Source of the DNA: Acetobacter sacchari | GTDB taxonomy: Bacteria; Pseudomonadota; Alphaproteobacteria; Acetobacterales; Acetobacteraceae | Assembly: GCF_017377715.1 (NCBI RefSeq) | Contig: NZ_JAFVMF010000007.1 | Coordinates: 124,001-188,000, forward strand | DNA: 64,000 bases | Direction of reading: 5' to 3' | In this document: in pieces, positions 54,349 to 64,000 of the stretch | Numbering within the stretch: position 1 is the stretch's first letter | How the letters are laid out: every line of letters begins with the position of its first letter | Translations under genes and position numbers: made by a program | The notes under the pieces: model-generated | What the model saw: the letters and a program-made list of their open reading frames with translations, nothing else | Databases searched by the model: none | Told to the model about the DNA's origin: nothing

Positions 54349-55512
54349 ATGATGCGTCTCAAGCGCCTGACGCTTACGGAATTTCGTAATTACGACCGCT
54401 TTGTCTGGCGTCCCGCGGGATTGCCTGTAGTGCTTACTGGCGATAATGGTAGCGGTAAGACCAATCTTCTCGAAGCGCTATCTTTGCTGACGCCCGGACG
54501 TGGTCTTCGCGGCGCAAAAACCGGAGATCTGCGGCGCAGAGTTGCCGATGACGTTGATCCTGCGTCAGGTGGGTGGGGTGTCGCAGCCGCTTTTGAAGAT
54601 GAGCGTGGCGGATTTGAAATAGGCGTCGGGCAGAAGCCCTCCCAGAATGGCGCTCGCGAGTTTCTGTTGAATGGCGCGCCGGCGCGTAATCGCAATGCGG
54701 TCACGGAATATTTGTCCGCAGTCTGGCTCACGCCGCAGATGGATCGGTTGTTTGGGGAAAGCGCTAGCGGAAGGCGTCGGTTTCTCGATCGTCTTGTCGT
54801 AGCGGTTGCGACGCACCACGCGCGGGAGTTGGCCGCATGTGAGCGCGCGACGGCGCAGCGAAACCGACTGCTGGCGACCATGCCTGGAGAAGATGTCTGG
54901 TTATCCGGTCTTGAAGACGCGATGGCGCGCCATGGCGTGTCGGTTGCCGCCGCGCGCCGCGATCTTGTTATGCGGTTGAATGCGGATGGCGGCTCTGGCT
55001 CTGACGACGCTTTTCCTGCGGCGGTGTTGAAGCTTGTGTGTCCGATAGCTGAGCGGCTGGATGTGGAGCCGGCTCTTGCTGTTGAGGAATGGCTGCGCGT
55101 CCGTTTGCGCACGGCTCGCGCGGATGACAGGCGGCGTGGGCAGGCGGGGTTCGGGGCTCACCGATCCGATTTTGGTCTGAGTGATCGCAGCAGCGGCAGG
55201 ACGGCTTCGGACGCCAGCACGGGACAGCAGAAAGCGATGTTGATCGGGTTGATCCTTGCTCACGCGCGGCTGATGACCGAGACGGGTGTGGTCCCTCCGA
55301 TGTTGCTGCTGGATGAACCGCTCGTTCACCTCGATCCTGTGCGGCGAGAAGCGCTGATGCGTGCTGTGTTGAGATTTCCAGCTCCCATATTGCTGACTGG
55401 AACAGATCGGGATCCGTTTGCGCCGCTGGAAGGACGCGCTGAGTTCATCCGGCTTGCCGGCGGCCAAATTGATTCGTCTTTTCATGAAGTTGGCGCCCCG
55501 GAGTCTGCGTAG
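54349..55512 (+). CDS. recF: DNA replication and repair protein RecF
   Basis: RecF is an SMC-like ATPase that with RecO and RecR loads RecA at gaps. The 387 residues have RLTLTEFRNYDRF at the start, Walker A GDNGSGKTNLLEAL, the ABC-type signature STGQQKAMLIGLILAHARL and Walker B LLLDEPLVHLD. Two ATGs in tandem open the gene. It lies between dnaN and gyrB. Confidence 0.96.
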   Translation: MMRLKRLTLTEFRNYDRFVWRPAGLPVVLTGDNGSGKTNLLEALSLLTPGRGLRGAKTGDLRRRVADDVDPASGGWGVAAAFEDERGGFEIGVGQKPSQNGAREFLLNGAPARNRNAVTEYLSAVWLTPQMDRLFGESASGRRRFLDRLVVAVATHHARELAACERATAQRNRLLATMPGEDVWLSGLEDAMARHGVSVAAARRDLVMRLNADGGSGSDDAFPAAVLKLVCPIAERLDVEPALAVEEWLRVRLRTARADDRRRGQAGFGAHRSDFGLSDRSSGRTASDASTGQQKAMLIGLILAHARLMTETGVVPPMLLLDEPLVHLDPVRREALMRAVLRFPAPILLTGTDRDPFAPLEGRAEFIRLAGGQIDSSFHEVGAPESA

Positions 55513-55527
55513 GTCCTCTTGGGTTGA

Positions 55528-58104
<2,577 letters not shown>

Positions 58105-58139
58105 GAGCGTTGAGTCAGACTGCAGCTATGGGTGAGCTG

Positions 58140-58157
58140 GGGTCGCTGCTGCGACCC
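58140..58157 (+). terminator. Hairpin after gyrB
   Basis: GGGTCGC and GCGACCC form a perfect 7-bp stem with a TGCT loop, 36 bases after the gyrB stop. There is no T-run, so termination is plausible but unproven. Confidence 0.45.
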
Positions 58158-58165
58158 TAATCGTC

Positions 58166-58336
58166 TCATTTGTGAATAATGGCTACGATTACGTCATGAA
58201 TGTCGAGCCATAATTCAGATCTATCGTAATCGCCAAGCTGAGCGAACATGGACGCATTTCTGAGCGCCGCGCTTTCGGCCTTGTAGCCAAACTCGCTCAG
58301 TAAACGCGCAGCTTCTGCTTTGATGTCACTCCTCAT
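58166..58336 (-). CDS. Small conserved alphaproteobacterial-type protein
   Basis: The 56-residue product reads MRSDIKAEAARLLSEFG and continues through a helical pattern to LWLDIHDVIVAI. Its layout (A..LL..FG..A...A..N......GD......W..I...I) resembles a family of tiny helical proteins of unknown function common in alphaproteobacteria. GAGGAT lies just before the ATG. A longer frame to 58540 is open but unconvincing. It is convergent with gyrB. A TTATTCACA (minus strand) lies over its last codons, a single DnaA-box-like match. Confidence 0.55.
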   Translation of the reverse strand: MRSDIKAEAARLLSEFGYKAESAALRNASMFAQLGDYDRSELWLDIHDVIVAIIHK

Positions 58337-58891
58337 ATCCTCATCTTGACCAACAACGAGACCGCATTGTGTCCCGCTTTGAAACAAACGGTGTGCTTTG
58401 TAAGCGTGGACGGGTGGATTGTCTCTGTGCGGGTTCGTGACCGCGTTGAGGCAAGGTCGGCGCGATCTGGGTGTATGAAGTCGGGGGGCGGTTTCGCTCC
58501 GGTTGGACATGAATGATTTCGCGAGCGAACGATAAGGCATTTCGAAGAGTCGTAGCTCTTTCGATACGACGGCAGTGTGGGCGCCTTGAGATTTCGCTAT
58601 CGCGGTGTGACGATCTGTGGCGTTTCCACAAGAGGGAAAATATCGGCGTTACTGTTGCGAAGTCGCAAATATTTTCAACCAATCACGCGGTCGGACGACG
58701 CCGGTTGGCCGGGACAGATGAGGCGAAGTCGAGCGCCGTCCTGCCGAGCAAATGCCCGGGCAACATGGCGGAAATTAGACATCCTCCCGTTCAGAGCCTT
58801 TTATATGACGGACTTGGATCTCGTTCTTCGGCGCGTTCGTTCACCGACATCGGGCGGACAGACATCTAGTGATGAAAATTGGTAGCCCGTG
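58337..58891. other. 555-base gap without a convincing gene
   Basis: Overlapping short frames on both strands have no domain or ribosome binding site that stands out. I see no long repeat or hairpin. It separates the replication cluster from the accessory AraC-SDR pair. Confidence 0.4.
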
Positions 58892-59797
58892 CTAGCCGCC
58901 CCCGCCTGCCCGAATGTATTGTGTTGGCGACATTCCAACGTGGCGGGCAAAGGCGGTGCTGAACGTGCTTGCCGAGCCATAGCCGACTTGCGCAGCAATA
59001 TGCTCGATCGCAAATTTTCTTGTTCGTAGAAGACGTTTGGCGAGCGCCATGCGCCATGCCAGGAGATATTCCATCGGTGAATGCCCGACGATACGCGTGA
59101 AGCGCGCAAAGAACGCCGAGCGGGACATTCCGGCCTCAGCGGCAAGATCGACAACGGTCCATCCATGCCCTGGCCGAGCGTGCATGGACCGCAAGGCCGA
59201 AACCAGACGCTTGTCCGCCAGACCCCGAGAGAGACTCGGTATCGACATGACGTCGGCCCCGCATCGCAGGGCTTCGATGAGCAGCACTTCGAGAAGACGT
59301 TCCAAAACAACCTCGCGTCCCGGCCGGGAATGACGCGTCTCGTCAGCCACCAGTTGCAGCAGAAGCGCGAGCCGAGGTTCGCCGCTGGCGACAATCATGC
59401 CCGGCAACAGGGAGACGAGCAACGCGGCGTCGGGAGAGGCGAAGCTGCAAAGGCCTACCTGCATCCTGAGATTTACCTGTTCATCAGTCGCTCCTACCCG
59501 AAAGCGCCCGTCGTCAATTTCCGTCGGCGCCATGATGATCCCATGCGGGGGCGCGTCGATGCTTTCAACGACATGATCGTTAGTCGAAGGGGACAGCACG
59601 AAATCACCCTTTCGCACGATGATTGGCGGTCGGCCGGACGACACGACCCGGCATTCGCCCTCAAGCACTGCAAAAAAAACCGGTTTTCCTTCGACGTTAC
59701 GGTGGAGACGCCACCGGCCCGCATACTCGACGAGCTTGGAGTAACTGGCCGACGGCTGGAGCAGGGTCACGATCTCGGCGAGGGGGTCAACGTTCAT
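58892..59797 (-). CDS. AraC-family transcriptional regulator (cupin type)
   Basis: The 301 residues combine an N-terminal cupin-like domain (MNVDPLAEIVTLLQPSASYS; FAVLEGECRV; DFVLSPST) with two C-terminal AraC helix-turn-helices (WTVVDLAAEAGMSRSAFFARF; FAIEHIAAQVGYGSASTFS) and the closing GMSPTQYIRAG. The start is set at MNVDPL to match the family; upstream methionines at 59836 and 59881 are possible. It is divergent from the SDR gene at 59897 and likely activates it. Confidence 0.87.
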   Translation of the reverse strand: MNVDPLAEIVTLLQPSASYSKLVEYAGRWRLHRNVEGKPVFFAVLEGECRVVSSGRPPIIVRKGDFVLSPSTNDHVVESIDAPPHGIIMAPTEIDDGRFRVGATDEQVNLRMQVGLCSFASPDAALLVSLLPGMIVASGEPRLALLLQLVADETRHSRPGREVVLERLLEVLLIEALRCGADVMSIPSLSRGLADKRLVSALRSMHARPGHGWTVVDLAAEAGMSRSAFFARFTRIVGHSPMEYLLAWRMALAKRLLRTRKFAIEHIAAQVGYGSASTFSTAFARHVGMSPTQYIRAGGGG

Positions 59798-59896
59798 AAC
59801 AGGACGATCGCCAATGAATTCGAGACAGTCAAGCATAGATGATCTCGCGGATCGCGACCATATCTGCGCTGTGACAAACAAAACTGGAGTGCGTCT

Positions 59897-60652
59897 ATGC
59901 CCACCGTTCTCATCACCGGCTGTTCCTCCGGCTTCGGTCTCGAGACCGCGAAGATGTTTCTCGAAAAAGGCTGGAATGTTGTTGCGACTATGCGCCGACC
60001 TTCGTCCGACATTCTGCCTGTGTCAGATCATCTGACGATCCTGCCGCTCAATGTCACCGATCCCGACAGTATCAGGGACGCGTTTGCGCAGGCCGGCGAT
60101 ATCGACGTGCTGGTCAACAATGCAGGGTTCGGCGCGGCCGCACCGGTCGAGCTGATCGAACCGGAAACCGCGCGTGAGTTATTTGAGACCAACACACTCG
60201 GCACGCTGGCGACGATGCAGGAGATCCTGCCAAAATTCCGAGAACGGCGTAGCGGTACGATCATCAATGTCACGTCGACGGTCACCCTCAAGCCACTACC
60301 TTTGGTCGGCGTCTATCGGGCAAGCAAGGCAGCCGTAAATGCACTGACTGAAAGCCTGGCGGTCGAAATGAAACCGTTCGGCGTGCGCGTGCATATCGTC
60401 CTTCCCGGCCGCTCGCCTGCGACGAGCTTTGGCAATAACGCCATGCCGCATCTGCGCGGCATGGATAACACTGACTACAAGCCGATGATCGAGGGTATGA
60501 TCGCAGGCTTTCGCAAGGAAAGCGGTCCGCTCACCTATGCTGCCGACGTAGCGGCCGCAATCTGGCGGGCTACGATCGATCCGGGCGCACCGCTAAAGAT
60601 TGCCGCCGGTGAAGATGCAGTACAGTGGATGGCTGAGGCCGAACAGCCATAA
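59897..60652 (+). CDS. SDR family oxidoreductase
   Basis: The 251-residue enzyme has LITGCSSGFGLETAKMFLEKGW (cofactor site), DVLVNNAGFGAA, and VYRASKAAVNALTE as YxxxK, with INVTSTVTLK contributing the catalytic Ser or Thr. MRRP after the second strand suggests NADP. It is paired divergently with the AraC regulator; the 99 bases between them hold both promoters. The substrate is unknown. Confidence 0.88.
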   Translation: MPTVLITGCSSGFGLETAKMFLEKGWNVVATMRRPSSDILPVSDHLTILPLNVTDPDSIRDAFAQAGDIDVLVNNAGFGAAAPVELIEPETARELFETNTLGTLATMQEILPKFRERRSGTIINVTSTVTLKPLPLVGVYRASKAAVNALTESLAVEMKPFGVRVHIVLPGRSPATSFGNNAMPHLRGMDNTDYKPMIEGMIAGFRKESGPLTYAADVAAAIWRATIDPGAPLKIAAGEDAVQWMAEAEQP

Positions 60653-61362
60653 TCGGCGGCCACACTCTTGGTGCGCGAACGGCTGCTCTTCGCGGTGTAC
60701 AGCAGTCGTTCGTATAACGGCGCCGCGTTGCCCTGTTTCCTTCGGTGAACGGAACAGGCGTGCCTATCGTCGCGTTTGGCCGGTGGGTGTTGAGACAAGC
60801 TCACTTTAACATAAACGGCTTCCGGCGCTTGCTGGATGTTAACTGCTTCGCGAGTGCGACCGACTCTCGAGCTTCCGCAAGCGCTCCCTGTATTAGGGCT
60901 CAGTCCGAATCTGGACACAGTCGTTACATCAACCTCACACAACACGGTCGAGCGCTGGACGGTGAGTATGGTTGCTGTCGCCTAATATTCTAGAGCAAAA
61001 CAAGAACATTGCGCGAAAATCAGGCGTCTCGATGCATCGTGCCGCCCTCCCACCGCGTGATTTGCCGGACGTGGACCTCCAGCCTATCTCGTCTGTTGTC
61101 GATATCGTTCGTGGTCATGAAGGCAGAAACGCACTTCATCGTGACCTTTTCGGCCTCGTCATCGAACAAGCGCAGAAGTTCTTCGACAGCGAGACGCAGG
61201 TCGAATAGTGCATTCGTATTTAGAAAATTTTCGATCGAATTCAATTCTATAAAATAATATAGAAATATAAAATTATAAATTTTTTCGCATTCTTGATAAT
61301 TTTAGAAGGCGTATAATTTCGTATTATCTCCGATATCACTGTTTTGTATTAAGGTACAGATA
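60653..61362. other. 710-base gap with doubtful small frames
   Basis: A plus-strand frame (60972-61208) and a minus-strand frame (61020-61244, TTG start) overlap; both look moderately protein-like (the minus one has VEELLRLFDDEAEKVTM) and at most one can be real. From about 61210 the DNA turns AT-rich. No hairpin or repeat is evident. Confidence 0.35.
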
Positions 61363-61599
61363 ATGACTAAAGATATAGCGATAGATAAAGAAAAAAGAGA
61401 GATGGCTAATATTGGGGTTCAGCTCGCCTCCGACATAAGGGAGAAAGCTTTATCCCTTGAGGACGCGATAGATATTCTTGTCGAGAGAATATCAAGCTTC
61501 ATTTCGATATCAGTTGTCGAGGGAGGGTTGCCAATTTCCGAGGCGAAAGAGTGCGCTGCGGCAGCTTTGGAGGCCGGGGTCACTATTCTGGTGGCGTGA
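61363..61599 (+). CDS. Small unknown protein
   Basis: The 78-residue product is helical (MANIGVQLASDIREKALSLE; AIDILVERISSF) with an Ala-rich C-terminus (AKECAAAALEAGVTILVA). I do not recognise the family. AAGGTA lies eight bases before the ATG, supporting it as a gene. The upstream 150 bases are AT-rich, unlike the surroundings, so recent acquisition is possible. Confidence 0.55.
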   Translation: MTKDIAIDKEKREMANIGVQLASDIREKALSLEDAIDILVERISSFISISVVEGGLPISEAKECAAAALEAGVTILVA

Positions 61600-61675
61600 G
61601 CTTGTTTGCACGAAAACGGTAGGTTCGGTGATCTGGATCGCAGAGTGCTGATGCTGTGACGGCAACTCGATTACT

Positions 61676-61751
61676 GGTGCCCCAGGCGAGGACTCGAACC
61701 AATATTTAGGCAGTCAAAGTGCGTCGTCCGACCGATTGAGCGATCAGGCAA
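61676..61751 (-). pseudogene. Degenerate tRNA gene
   Basis: Read on the minus strand the 76 bases keep a tRNA outline: TGCCTGA at the start pairs mostly with the 3' acceptor side before ACCA, a D-arm GCTCAATCGGTCGGA, an anticodon arm with loop CTTTGAC (anticodon would be TTG) and TTCGAGT as T-loop. The T-stem does not pair and the acceptor and anticodon stems each have a mismatch. It is probably a decayed tRNA, possibly an old integration site. Confidence 0.55.
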
Positions 61752-62030
61752 TGTTGCTCCGGGCCAGGCTTGAGGCACCCCCCCCGACATAGGACCGGCA
61801 TCCAGTCGCGATATCTTTTGATCTGTAGCCGCGCAGAATTACACGGGAAGGGGGAGAGGTAGAACGGAAAATGTCACGCGCACATTGCACGAACAAATTG
61901 TACGGATTGCGCTGACTCAGGGCCGTTGAAGTCATATCGCAATGGGTTTTGGTGACGGAAAATCACCTCAACGACGAGACGCTGTAAGATATTAGCATAT
62001 TGATTTATAAGGATATTAAAAACCGGCGGA

Positions 62031-62105
62031 TGGTGGGCGCAACAGGGATTGAACCTGTGACCCCTACCATGTCAAGGTAGTGCTCTACCGCTGAGCTATG
62101 CGCCC
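62031..62105 (-). tRNA. tRNA-Val (GAC)
   Basis: GGGCGCA pairs with TGCGCCC, the anticodon loop is TTGACAT (anticodon GAC), the D-arm is TAGCTCAGCGGTAGAGC, the T-loop is GGTTCAATCC and ACCA is encoded. The fold is complete. Confidence 0.95.
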
Positions 62106-62177
62106 ATCCGCTCGGTAGGCGGCTTCTAACCCCACTCGCTCCGAAGCGCAACCCTGCTACAGGAAAAGACATTCGCG

Positions 62178-63143
62178 TTGATCGACTCTGACGCCTGGAT
62201 CGGCGCATTTCTCGCAGAATTCGAAGAAAAACAGGGGGTAAGTCGGGCGGGAAGCGAATCTGTCGGCGACTCACCGGCCGCCGAATCGGACCCGGTCACC
62301 CCTTTCGTGGTGGAAACGCCGAAAGGGACTGCGATTCCGCTTATCGTCTGCTCTCCCCATTCTGGACGCCACTACAACGCCGCCTTTCGAAAGCTCTCGC
62401 GGCTGTCACTTGTCCAACTCAGGGCCGGAGAGGATTTTTACGTCGACCGGCTTATCGCCTCTGCCCCAACGCACGGCGCGACGACCCTTCATGCGACGTT
62501 TCCACGTGTGGTTTGCGACGTGAACCGAGCGCCGCTCGATCTCGACCCCGCGATGATCAGCAACGGTGACAAGATTGGTCTGCGTCCGAGCGAGCGGGCG
62601 TTGGCTGGTCTGGGCAGCGTGCCACGTGTCGCCTCAGGCGGTCTTCCGGTCTATTCGGGCAAGCTGACGTTCGACCAGACGGCAGAGCGTCTACTCACGC
62701 TCTGGCGGCCGTATCATGCCGCTCTGGGGGAGCTGATAGCGCAGGCTCGGGCCGCGCATGGTTTTTGTCTGGTGCTTGATATGCACTCGATGCCTTCCGG
62801 ATTGGCCGGGGCGGCTCAGTTCGTAATAGGCGACGCATTCGGCGCAGCATCAGAGCCGATATTTGTTGAGTCAGCACAGCGCAGTCTGCAGGCGATGCAA
62901 TATCGGGTCGCGCGCAACCGCCCTTTCTCCGGAGGGTTTATCACGCGTCACTATGGCAGGCCGGATGATGGAGTCAGCGTCATCCAGATCGAGATCAGCC
63001 GCGCGCTTTATATGACGCGCCGAGTGCACGGCGAGTGGGGCGTTGCGGAGGAGTTTGAGGGGAAGATAGACGCCCTGATCGCCGACATGGCGCATTCGGT
63101 AAAGCGCAGGCTCTCGTCGTATCAACGTTCCGCTGCGGAGTAA
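62178..63143 (+). CDS. N-formylglutamate amidohydrolase
   Basis: This zinc hydrolase family releases formate from N-formylglutamate (last step of one histidine degradation route) or acts on related amides. The 321 residues show CSPHSGRHYN, DVNRAPLDLDP, DMHSMPSG and IQIEISRALYM, the typical family motifs. The start is a TTG preceded by AGGAAAAG; no better ATG lies near the conserved region. No other hut genes are in the window, so the physiological substrate is open. It ends 26 bases from the convergent RluA gene. Confidence 0.88.
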   Translation: MIDSDAWIGAFLAEFEEKQGVSRAGSESVGDSPAAESDPVTPFVVETPKGTAIPLIVCSPHSGRHYNAAFRKLSRLSLVQLRAGEDFYVDRLIASAPTHGATTLHATFPRVVCDVNRAPLDLDPAMISNGDKIGLRPSERALAGLGSVPRVASGGLPVYSGKLTFDQTAERLLTLWRPYHAALGELIAQARAAHGFCLVLDMHSMPSGLAGAAQFVIGDAFGAASEPIFVESAQRSLQAMQYRVARNRPFSGGFITRHYGRPDDGVSVIQIEISRALYMTRRVHGEWGVAEEFEGKIDALIADMAHSVKRRLSSYQRSAAE

Positions 63144-63169
63144 TGCGCATCCTGCGAGCAGGCGCACCG

Positions 63170-63940
63170 TCAGCCCTGCCAACCGATCCGATTGAGCGTC
63201 GCGAGCATATGCGGCGGGGGCGGGGCTATGGCGTCGACTGGCGGCGTAAAGGGAAGATGCAGCGCCCGACTGAGCAGATGCAGTTTCTGGCCATCCGGGG
63301 CGCCGTAGACGCCGTCCCCCACGATCGGGGTCCCCAGCGCTGCACAATGCACACGCGCCTGATGCGTACGTCCTGTGCGTAGCGTCAGTTCCAGCAAGGA
63401 GAATCCCCCTCCGGAAAAGAGGCTGCGCCATGCCGTTTTGGCGGGTTTGCCTTTCTCGTCGGCAATAATTTTCCATCCGTCGGGCGTGGTTACGCGCAGC
63501 AAGGGGAGGTCAATCTCACCTGCAGAGGCGCCGGGCGTACCCTTCACCACAGCCCAATATGTCTTACGTACGCGCCCCGCTGCGAAGAACTCCTGTGTTT
63601 CAATAAGTCCCTGTTTGCGCAACGCGATCACGAGACACCCTGCCGTGTCGGTGTCCAGGCGATGCGCCAACCATGGGCCGTCCCGTCGACGGCTCATCAG
63701 CGGAAACCAGTCTTCGACGCAGGCCGTGGCGGTCGGGCCCGCATGCGACGCCAAACCCGCCGGTTTGTTGATCACCAGCAGGCGCGGACTTTCGTAGAGC
63801 GTCTCATATGGTCGGGGCAGGTCCGCAAATGCGATCGTCGGGGCCCCTTCCTGTCGCGCATCGTGGCGCTGCACAGGAGCTTTACGCAATCCGGGGCGGC
63901 CACGCCCGGGCTTTGATTTACTACGTCGCACGTCAGTCAT
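63170..63940 (-). CDS. RluA-family 23S/tRNA pseudouridine synthase
   Basis: The 256 residues contain the catalytic HRLDTDTAGCL (Asp as nucleophile), LLVINKPAGLASH and the C-terminal RTGRTHQARVH, matching RluA/RluC-like enzymes that isomerise uridines in rRNA or tRNA. A basic N-terminal tail (RRSKSKPGRGRPG) precedes the domain. The start MTDVRR was chosen because its ATG overlaps the stop of the upstream gene (ATGACTGA); 63955 is the alternative. The exact target cannot be told. Confidence 0.88.
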   Translation of the reverse strand: MTDVRRSKSKPGRGRPGLRKAPVQRHDARQEGAPTIAFADLPRPYETLYESPRLLVINKPAGLASHAGPTATACVEDWFPLMSRRRDGPWLAHRLDTDTAGCLVIALRKQGLIETQEFFAAGRVRKTYWAVVKGTPGASAGEIDLPLLRVTTPDGWKIIADEKGKPAKTAWRSLFSGGGFSLLELTLRTGRTHQARVHCAALGTPIVGDGVYGAPDGQKLHLLSRALHLPFTPPVDAIAPPPPHMLATLNRIGWQG

Positions 63941-64000
63941 CGGCGCCACGTCCAATCAGAACCTTACGGCGTCCCACATGGTCGGCTGCGCTGACGATAT
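63933..64000 (-). CDS. C-terminal end of an unidentified gene (partial)
   Basis: A minus-strand frame entering from beyond the window ends VGRRKVLIGRGADD and its stop overlaps the RluA start by eight bases. Only about 21 residues are visible, too few to identify. Confidence 0.4.
   Translation of the reverse strand, partial: IVSAADHVGRRKVLIGRGADD

Overview
The window looks like chromosomal DNA of a high-GC alphaproteobacterium, most probably an acetic acid bacterium (Acetobacteraceae). This rests on protein similarity recalled from memory (GapR, PetA, GluQ, DnaA/DnaN/RecF/GyrB, fused ABC permease), on the mutM/ubiE/coaBC/dut block and on the dnaA-dnaN-recF-gyrB cluster. No database search was possible, so genus and species are left open.

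Layout. 0-10 kb is a housekeeping block, mostly on the minus strand: an orphan-looking Rieske protein, zwf coupled to an unknown membrane protein, gapR, then rplU-rpmA-obgE-proB. It is interrupted at 5.1-6.5 kb by a very AT-rich acyltransferase island. 9.7-19 kb is accessory: tRNA-Ser, a LysR/aldolase/2-hydroxycarboxylate transporter cassette, two divergent regulator-SDR pairs, a 2-oxoglutarate oxygenase with a thioredoxin-like N-terminus, and a GNAT gene destroyed by several frameshifts. 19-36 kb holds an antiporter, gluQ, an HNH nuclease, copA-copZ, a TadE-like pair, an OPT transporter, a large MscS channel and an M16 peptidase. 36.3-38 kb is a low-GC islet: two unrecognised ORFs around a truncated IS5-family element. 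38-49.5 kb has a VOC protein coupled to a glycine-rich lipoprotein, an MFS carrier, an ABC transporter split by an M20 peptidase and csbD, then dut, coaBC and ubiE. 49.6-58 kb is mutM, rpsT, dnaA, dnaN, recF, gyrB, all on the plus strand. 58-64 kb is accessory again (AraC-SDR pair, small ORFs, a decayed tRNA, tRNA-Val), followed by an N-formylglutamate amidohydrolase and an RluA-type pseudouridine synthase.

How the genes work together. Housekeeping genes lie mainly on the minus strand left of about 49.56 kb and on the plus strand to its right. With a DnaA-box-like site and an 11-bp perfect inverted repeat upstream of dnaA, this is compatible with an origin near rpsT-dnaA, but it is not proof. 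The accessory segments suggest local adaptation: uptake and aldol cleavage of a hydroxy acid, copper export, osmotic release, and inducible short-chain dehydrogenases each paired with its own regulator.

The most unusual observations are the LSGD (not LSGG) signature in the split ABC ATPase, the three-gene hydroxy-acid cassette, the low-GC islet around the IS remnant, the MutM zinc finger lacking its usual last cysteine, and the multiply frameshifted GNAT gene. Start codons were often moved inward from the longest reading frame on the basis of ribosome binding sites and family alignment; alternatives are given where they matter.
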